Assembly: GCF_950023065.1 (NCBI RefSeq)
Contig: NC_088680.1
Location: 23,052,559-23,116,558, forward strand
Origin: Planococcus citri
Taxonomy: Eukaryota; Arthropoda; Insecta; Hemiptera; Pseudococcidae
Direction: 5' to 3'
Length of the DNA: 64,000 nt
Shown: one piece after another, positions 56,410 through 64,000 of the stretch
Position numbering within the stretch: position 1 is the stretch's first letter
Layout: every line of letters starts with the position of its first letter
The notes under the pieces: generated by a model
What the model was told of the DNA's origin: nothing
Databases searched by the model: none
The model's input: the letters and a program-made list of their open reading frames with translations, nothing else
Made by a program: the position numbers and the translations under genes

Positions 56410-59400
56410 CTGATTAAAATTTGAGTTTTTGTAAGCTACATTAAATAGTGTGTTTTATGCGTCGCGCGTCGTCATCGCCTTTTGGAATTTTATTCAACTA
56501 ATGATCATAGTAGGATTTTGTATGAGTATCACTGGGAAAATACTACACCAATTTTTTGGTTGAAAATGTTTTCCTTCACATTGTGTTTTTATCGTTTTTA
56601 GCCGAAAACCGATTTTTCTCAGTCAATTGAGTATCCTGCTTATGTTTGAATGAAGTCTTCTAGGTAAATTAATTATTTCATCTGCAGACGCTGTTATTTT
56701 TTCAGCTTTTTCTTTCACTTTTCTTTCACGTTCTCTCAGAAATTCATATAAGAAATCAGTAAAATTGGATTCACGCTTTTGAATTCCCTCCAATAGATCG
56801 AAGAATTCTTTTTCGCCATTGATCCTGATTAAAATTTGAGTTTTTGGAAGCTACATTAAATAGTGTGTTTTATGCGCCGCGCGTCGTCGTCGCCTTTTGG
56901 AATTTTATTCAACTAATGATCGTAGTAGGATTTTGTATGCGTATCACTGGGAAAATACTACACCAATTTTTTGGTTGAAAATGTTTTCCTTCACATTGTG
57001 TTTTTATCGTTTTTAGCCGAAAACCGATTTTTCTTGGTCAATTGAGTATCCTGCTTATCTTTGAATGAAGTCTTCTAGGTAAATTAATTATTTCATCTGC
57101 AGACGCTGTTATTTTTTCAGCTTTTTCTTTCGCTTTTCTTTCACGTTCTCTCAGAAATTCATATAAGAAATCAGTAAAATTGGATTCACGATTTTGAATT
57201 CCCTCCAATAGATCGAAGAATTCTTTTTCGCCATTGATCCTGATTAAAATTTGAGTTTTTGGAAGCTACATTAAATAGTGTGTTTTATGCGCCGCGCGTC
57301 GTCGTCGCCTTTTGGAATTTTATTCAACTAATGATCGTAGTAGGATTTTGTATGCGTATCACTGGGAAAATACTACACCAATTTTTTGGTTGAAAATGTT
57401 TTCCTTTAACATTGTGTTTTTATCATTTTTAGCCGAAAACCGATTTTTCTCAGTCAATTGAGTATCCTGCTTATGTTTGAATGAAGTCTTCTAGGTAAAT
57501 TAATTATTTCATCTGCAGACGCTGTTATTTTTTCAGCTTTTTCTTTCGCTTTTCTTTCACGTTCTCTCAGAAATTCATATAAGAAATCAGTAAAATTGGA
57601 TTCACGATTTTGAATTCCCTCCAATAGATCGAAGAATTCTTTTTCGCCATTGATCCTGATTAAAATTTGAGTTTTTGGAAGCTACATTAAATAGTGTGTA
57701 TTATACGTCGCGCGTCGTCGTCGCCTTTTGGAATTTTATTCAACTAATGATCGTAGTAGGATTTTGTATGCGTATCACTGGGAAAATACTACACCAATTT
57801 TTTGGTTGAAAATGTTTTCCTTTAACATTGTGTTTTTATCGTTTTTAGCCGAAAACCGATTTTTCTTGGTCAATTGAGTATCCTGCTTATCTTTGAATGA
57901 AGTCTTCTAGGTAAATTAATTATTTCATCTGCAGACGCTGTTATTTTTTCAGCTTTTTCTTTCGCTTTTCTTTCACGTTCTCTCAGAAATTCATATAAGA
58001 AATCAGTAAAATTGGATTCACGATTTTGAATTCCCTCCAATAGATCGAAGAATTCTTTTTCGCCATTGATCCTGATTAAAATTTGAGTTTTTGGAAGCTA
58101 CATTAAATAGTGTGTTTTATGCGTCGCGCGTCGTCGTCGCCTTTTGGAATTTTATTCAACTAATGATCGTAGTAGGATTTTGTATGCGTATCACTGGGAA
58201 AATACTACACCAATTTTTTGGTTGAAAATGTTCTCCTTTAACATTGTGTTTTTATCGTTTTTAGCCGAAAACCGATTTTTCTTGGTCAATTGAGTATCCT
58301 GCTTATCTTTGAATGAAGTCTTCTAGGTAAATTAATTATTTCATCTGCAGACGCTGTTATTTTTTCAGCTTTTTCTTTCGCTTTTCTTTCACGTTCTCTC
58401 AGAAATTCATATAAGAAATCAGTAAAATTGGATTCACGATTTTGAATTCCCTCCAATAGATCGAAGAATTCTTTTTCGCCATTGATCCTGATTAAAATTT
58501 GAGTTTTTGGAAGCTACATTAAATAGTGTGTTTTATGCGTCGCGCGTCGTCGTCGCCTTTTGGAATTTTATTCAACTAATGATCGTAGTAGGATTTTGTA
58601 TGCGTATCACTGGGAAAATACTACACCAATTTTTTGGTTGAAAATGTTCTCCTTTAACATTGTGTTTTTATCGTTTTTAGCCGAAAACCGATTTTTCTTG
58701 GTCAATTGAGTATCCTGCTTATCTTTGAATGAAGTCTTCTAGGTAAATTAATTATTTCATCTGCAGACGCTGTTATTTTTTCAGCTTTTTCTTTCGCTTT
58801 TCTTTCACGTTCTCTCAGAAATTCATATAAGAAATCAGTAAAATTGGATTCACGATTTTGAATTCCCTCCAATAGATCGAAGAATTCTTTTTCGCCATTG
58901 ATCCTGATTAAAATTTGAGTTTTTGGAAGCTACATTAAATAGTGTGTTTTATGCGTCGCGCGTCGTCGTCGCCTTTTGGAATTTTATTCAACTAATGATC
59001 GTAGTAGGATTTTGTATGCGTATCACTGGGAAAATACTACACCAATTTTTTGGTTGAAAATGTTTTCCTTTAACATTGTGTTTTTATCATTTTTAGCCGA
59101 AAACCGATTTTTCTCAGTCAATTGAGTATCCTGCTTATGTTTGAATGAAGTCTTCTAGGTAAATTAATTATTTCATCTGCAGACGCTGTTATTTTTTCAG
59201 CTTTTTCTTTCGCTTTTCTTTCACGTTCTCTCAGAAATTCATATAAGAAATCAGTAAAATTGGATTCACGATTTTGAATTCCCTCCAATAGATCGAAGAA
59301 TTCTTTTTCGCCATTGATCCTGATTAAAATTTGAGTTTTTGGAAGCTACATTAAATAGTGTGTATTATACGTCGCGCGTCGTCGTCGCCTTTTGGAATTT

Positions 59401-60800
59401 TATTCAACTAATGATCGTAGTAGGATTTTGTATGCGTATCACTGGGAAAATACTACACCAATTTTTTGGTTGAAAATGTTTTCCTTTAACATTGTGTTTT
59501 TATCGTTTTTAGCCGAAAACCGATTTTTCTTGGTCAATTGAGTATCCTGCTTATCTTTGAATGAAGTCTTCTAGGTAAATTAATTATTTCATCTGCAGAC
59601 GCTGTTATTTTTTCAGCTTTTTCTTTCGCTTTTCTTTCACGTTCTCTCAGAAATTCATATAAGAAATCAGTAAAATTGGATTCACGATTTTGAATTCCCT
59701 CCAATAGATCGAAGAATTCTTTTTCGCCATTGATCCTGATTAAAATTTGAGTTTTTGGAAGCTACATTAAATAGTGTGTTTTATGCGTCGCGCGTCGTCG
59801 TCGCCTTTTGGAATTTTATTCAACTAATGATCGTAGTAGGATTTTGTATGCGTATCACTGGGAAAATACTACACCAATTTTTTGGTTGAAAATGTTCTCC
59901 TTTAACATTGTGTTTTTATCGTTTTTAGCCGAAAACCGATTTTTCTTGGTCAATTGAGTATCCTGCTTATCTTTGAATGAAGTCTTCTAGGTAAATTAAT
60001 TATTTCATCTGCAGACGCTGTTATTTTTTCAGCTTTTTCTTTCGCTTTTCTTTCACGTTCTCTCAGAAATTCATATAAGAAATCAGTAAAATTGGATTCA
60101 CGATTTTGAATTCCCTCCAATAGATCGAAGAATTCTTTTTCGCCATTGATCCTGATTAAAATTTGAGTTTTTGGAAGCTACATTAAATAGTGTGTTTTAT
60201 GCGTCGCGCGTCGTCGTCGCCTTTTGGAATTTTATTCAACTAATGATCGTAGTAGGATTTTGTATGCGTATCACTGGGAAAATACTACACCAATTTTTTG
60301 GTTGAAAATGTTCTCCTTTAACATTGTGTTTTTATCGTTTTTAGCCGAAAACCGATTTTTCTTGGTCAATTGAGTATCCTGCTTATCTTTGAATGAAGTC
60401 TTCTAGGTAAATTAATTATTTCATCTGCAGACGCTGTTATTTTTTCAGCTTTTTCTTTCGCTTTTCTTTCACGTTCTCTCAGAAATTCATATAAGAAATC
60501 AGTAAAATTGGATTCACGATTTTGAATTCCCTCCAATAGATCGAAGAATTCTTTTTCGCCATTGATCCTGATTAAAATTTGAGTTTTTGGAAGCTACATT
60601 AAATAGTGTGTTTTATGCGTCGCGCGTCGTCGTCGCCTTTTGGAATTTTATTCAACTAATGATCGTAGTAGGATTTTGTATGCGTATCACTGGGAAAATA
60701 CTACACCAATTTTTTGGTTGAAAATGTTTTCCTTTAACATTGTGTTTTTATCGTTTTTAGCCGAAAACTGATTTTTCTCAGTCAATTAAGTATCCTGCTC

Positions 60801-61560
60801 AAAAAAAGATTGAAAACAGAATCATTGAACGTGAAATTTCTCATCAATGGAGTCCAAATTTTCTTTTCTATAGAGCTTTCCAGGAATTACTCGAGGTTTC
60901 CGCCTCTGATTTAAGCAGCACTAAGATATTTGAAAAGCCCATAGTCTGAAACCAATATTTCAGCTAGCCAAATTGATTTTCTGATTTTTTAAAGAATTTC
61001 TAAACCTTCAAAATTGACCATTTTCGGCGATTTATGTTTTCATGTTTGAGGATACTGACCAAATTCAATATAGACCTTTATTTTGAGTTGAAAGTCACTC
61101 AGAAAAATTTTTAACTCTGGAGGTACCCATCTCTAGAATGGAAATATGGGGGCCTAAATTAGTTGACATTTTCTAAAATATCGATCGTTTTTTTGCTCCA
61201 GCCTCTACTTACCCTGCGCTGTTTTGAGAAAAATGGTCTAGTTCCAAAAGATTGTGTTAGAAATTATGCGTCGACTTACGTCATTGCCATGAAAATTTTA
61301 GACAACGTTTAAGATTCTGCTGAGTGATTGAAAATTTTCAAATTGCTTATCTTTAGATACGAGTAAATTGGGGTTTTGGAAATTTTTCTTTTTCAATATT
61401 TTTGTATTAAAGATGCCAAAACTTGGAATGATATCGCTATTGAAACGGGCGAAAATATTTTGGAAAAACAGTGGTGCCAATTTTAGGGTCCATAAAATAT
61501 CCAAAAGTTCGATAATTTTTTCCGATTTTTGGAAATTGACAACAATTATTGAAAAATTGG
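60801..61560. repeat. Dispersed repeat flanking the array, copy 1
   Basis: Most of it aligns with 63450-64000: AGTATCCTGCTCAAAAAA, TTATTTTGAGTTGAAA, GTTTTGAGAAAAATGGTC, GATTCTGCTGAGTGAT and AAATATTTTGGAAAAACAGT occur in the same order. Parts also match the triplicated 15-30 kb units (AGTAGTGCCAATTTT type hairpin). It is non-coding. Confidence 0.65.
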
Positions 61561-62341
61561 ACCCTAAAATAATTACGGTTTGAAGATTTTCAATCGTTCA
61601 GTAGAATCCTAAAAGTGGTCTTCAATTTTTATGTCAGAAGCCCAGGTCGACTCAGAATCTCAAAGACTATCTTTTGGAACGGGATCAGTTTTCCCAAAAC
61701 AGACATGGTATGAATCAGAACAAAAAACCGCGATTTTTTTGAAAATGCTCCCTTTTTGAAAAAATTTTTGAGTGGCTTTCAACTCAAAATGAAGGCTCTA
61801 CTGAATTCTATCAAAAACTTGGGCCATTTTTTGCAATTTACTCCAGAGTTACTCATGTGGTTGAAAAAATTGAAAAAAAAACATACTTAAATCGCTGAAT
61901 ATGATCAATTTTGAATTTTCAGAAATTAACGAAAATTAAACTTGGGCTGCTGGAATTTGTGTTATGCCGATTTCAGACCATGTTCTTTACAAAAATGGCG
62001 GTCATGTTTAAATTACTCGTATGTACTTATAGAGACGAATGCCTTGAAAGATTCTCTGATCAGTGGAGCTTATTCATTTTTTCTTGAAAATGAATTTTCG
62101 AAAATATAAAGCTCTTAAGATTCGCATTTCATTGGTAGGAAATGTTGTTCTTTATTCTGTTCATTCGCTTTTTAATTAGAACCGTTGGGGGTTTTCAAAA
62201 AATTTCAGTTCCATTTCAATTCAAAAAAAAAATTTTTTGATTTTCTTTTTCAATTTTAAATTGAATTAAATGCTTACTTGTTTTGCAACTTGATTATTTA
62301 TTTTTTTACCTTACGAAATATACGTTTATTATGTTTATATG
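61561..62341. other. Repeat-derived DNA without a gene
   Basis: The block at 61590-61760 (CCTAAAAGTGGTCTTC, then TTTTCCCAAAACAG) is a diverged relative of 16200-16330, 17200-17350 and 20160-20290. The rest is unassigned. Confidence 0.4.
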
Positions 62342-62545
62342 TCCAGAAAAAAATCTCGTTTTTACGCATCACTGATAAGGTTCTGATATGTCCGGAACAG
62401 GATGGAAGTCCTGATCAGACATCGGTTAGTTTCATGCATCTTCTATTGTTCAGTTTTGCTGCACGCAGATGCAAGATCTCTTTTTCCAGGCATGCCAGAA
62501 CCTTATCAGTGATACGCAAACTCGGATTTTTTTCTGTACACAAAC
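62342..62545. repeat. 200-bp hairpin element, about 50-bp arms
   Basis: CATCACTGATAAGGTTCTG (62365) faces CAGAACCTTATCAGTGATA (62489). Outward, CAGAAAAAAATCTCG faces CGGATTTTTTTCTG. The interior of about 100 bp is unrelated. It is MITE-like. Confidence 0.75.
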
Positions 62546-62810
62546 GAAATTGCCTGTAAGGCATTCGAAAAATTATAAAATTTCATTTTTGCTTAGAGAC
62601 TTTTCATAGGTATGTAAAATTATTTTTTGATTGAAATAGTATAGGTAAGTATTATTATAATAAGTATGTACTTATGAGGCGAAAGTGAACCTTTTCTTGT
62701 AGAGTACAAAGAGTGAATATCAAGATAAGCGAACATTAGAGAAATAAATGAAACATCACCATAAGAACATTACAAACAAATCTCAAAGCATATGAAGAGA
62801 ATACTTACTT

Positions 62811-63180
62811 TCATAGCTACCTAAATAACATTCATCAGGTGCAGTTTCAATAAATTTTCAGATTTCTTCATCTCTGAAGATTTTTGCTTTTTTGGGTTTA
62901 CAACCTTTTGAGTTATTCTTTAAGAATGCGTCAAGATGACCATATTATGTATGTAGATGTCTTTTTTCTGCTTGAAAAATATCATCTTGTGTAACATGGA
63001 ATACAAACTACATAAGATATTCGGACATTATTGATCTTTATTACTTGCTCTTCAAAGTAAACTAAGACCACAATTTCACTAAATAAAGATTCATTAACTT
63101 GATGTTCTGATTGCCACTTCAAAAATGTACTCGTATAATACACTAGTTGATATTGTTTCTTCGACTTTTTTGGTAAAGAT
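62811..63180 (-). pseudogene. Broken tyrosine-recombinase (integrase-like) gene, N-terminal part
   Basis: Minus-strand residues LPKKSKKQYQLVYYTSTF, then LKWQSEH and SEIVVLVYFEE, resemble the core-binding helices of arthropod Crypton/phage-integrase-like proteins. Further on, KGCKPKKAKIFRDEEI, a stop, then KFIETAPDECYL match the conserved linker pattern (G-Y-x-P-K-K-S-K-x-x-T-x-E-E-I-x-x-F-L-x-x-A-P-D-x-x-Y-L). There is at least one internal stop and a frame change between the two parts, and the catalytic domain with its Arg and Tyr is absent. An open frame at 63094-63279 overlaps it in another frame and was not used. The family is assigned from memory of its motif, without an alignment. Confidence 0.5.
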
Positions 63181-63364
63181 TAGTCTTTTAAATTCTGAGC
63201 GAAATCTCGTAAGTCTGGTGGTGTAGGTACAAATCATCATCAACTCGTCATCGGGAGCCGACGGATTTATTTCACTCATGATTAATTAATATCTAACAAA
63301 TGATCAATAAACGTCAAAAAAACAACACCATAACATAAATTAGGCACGAATAAAGCAAGAAGAA

Positions 63365-64000
63365 AGGATTTTTCATGCTTATCACTGGGAAAATACCAAA
63401 CCAATTTGTTTTCATATCCATTTTTCTCTGTCAATTGAGTATCCTGCTCAAAAAATGATTAGAAACTGAAACTGTAGTCTGAAAAATTGATCATTTTTGG
63501 TGATTTATATTTTCAAAATGTAAGTATTGTAATGGGATTTTGACCAAATTTAATAGAAACCTTTATTTTGAGTTGAAAATCACTCAGAAAAATTTTCAAC
63601 TTTGGTGGTACCTTTCCCTAGAATAGAAATATGGGGTCTAAAATAGGTTAAATTTTCTAAAAAACCGCTAGTTTTCTGTTCCAATCCCTACCTAACCTGT
63701 TTTGAGAAAAATGATCCAGTTCCAAAAGATAGTATTAGAGCTTCTACATCAACCTAGGCAATTGCCATAAAAATTCAGGACAACTTTCAGGATTCTGCTG
63801 AGTGATCGAAACTTCGCAAATGGCGTATTTTTTGGTAATAAATTGGTGTTTTGGAAATTTTTCTTCTTCAATATTTCACATTAAAAGATACCAAAACATG
63901 GAATGATATCATTTTCGAAACCGGGTAAAATATTTTGGAACAACAGTAGTGCCAATTTGTTGGTTATTTTGTCAATTTTGAAAAATATAGAGAAAAATAG
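63365..64000. repeat. Dispersed repeat, copy 2, with a diverged piece of the 416-bp unit
   Basis: 63378-63452 matches the end of an array unit (TATCACTGGGAAAATAC, TCAATTGAGTATCCTGCT) with a deletion. 63453-64000 then follows the same course as 60801-61560. The copy continues beyond the window. Confidence 0.65.

Larger units (their letters stand above)
56089..60800. repeat. Eleven-unit tandem array, 416-bp period, higher-order structure
   Basis: The anchor CTGCAGAC occurs at 56189, 56682, 57097, 57513, 57929, 58345, 58761, 59177, 59593, 60009 and 60425. Spacing is 416 bp except the first two intervals (493 and 415). Inner units differ by only a few bases. The first unit has two extra segments (56242-56319 and about 61 bp before 56189). 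The array begins just after an A run at 56070-56087 and ends at 60800. Diagnostic bases define a four-unit block at 57097-58760 that is repeated at 58761-60424. Confidence 0.95.

Noticed and set aside
56189..60800. CRISPR-like regular array
   Set aside because: The period is 416 bp and the whole unit is repeated. There are no short repeats with unique spacers, and the DNA is eukaryotic.
63094..63279. Minus-strand 61-codon frame as an independent gene
   Set aside because: Its second half overlaps, in another frame, residues that fit the tyrosine-recombinase family better. It is probably a by-product of a frameshift.

Overview
The window is AT-rich animal nuclear DNA, with introns, GT-AG splice sites and many decayed transposons. 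It is almost certainly from an insect. The only strongly identified gene is a Shaw (Kv3) voltage-gated potassium channel whose protein is nearly superimposable on the insect family. BEL/Pao, pogo-like and tyrosine-recombinase relics and chemoreceptor-like exons also fit an insect. A sternorrhynchan hemipteran such as a scale or mealybug is my guess from the recombinase relic and the general texture; I cannot prove it.

Layout. 1-8.1 kb: overlapping dispersed repeats, no gene seen. 8.1-13.0 kb: a composite element bounded by matching CAGGGTCCGCC ends next to TA. It holds a 2.3-kb foldback in a TA microsatellite, a small element studded with GCGAGATCCG motifs, an exact 216-bp tandem duplication and a 740-bp near-perfect palindrome. 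15.4-30.5 kb: three tandem copies of a 3-4 kb segment carrying a decaying exon that resembles insect odorant receptors. Copies II and III are interrupted by nested insertions. 31.7-43.2 kb: two + strand Shaw exons separated by a 10.2-kb intron that contains a 1.2-kb inverted repeat and a BEL/Pao fragment. 44-50 kb: intergenic, with two more foldbacks. 50.5-50.8 kb: a small minus-strand gene for a secreted acidic protein. 52.2-53.3 kb: a 1.1-kb TA-flanked MITE. 56.1-60.8 kb: an eleven-unit array of about 416 bp. 60.8-64 kb: duplicated repeat sequence, a small hairpin and a broken tyrosine-recombinase gene.

The most unusual region is the 416-bp array. Read on the minus strand, its edge unit looks like the last two exons of a gene with a clean 78-bp GT-AG intron. 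The other ten units carry the same sequence with that intron absent at exactly the splice junction, and inner units fall into a repeated four-unit higher-order block. The second theme is the number of long inverted repeats (at least seven), one of them inside the Shaw intron in transcribed orientation. Large parts of the window are degenerate repeat DNA in which I can support no gene; most open frames there are chance.
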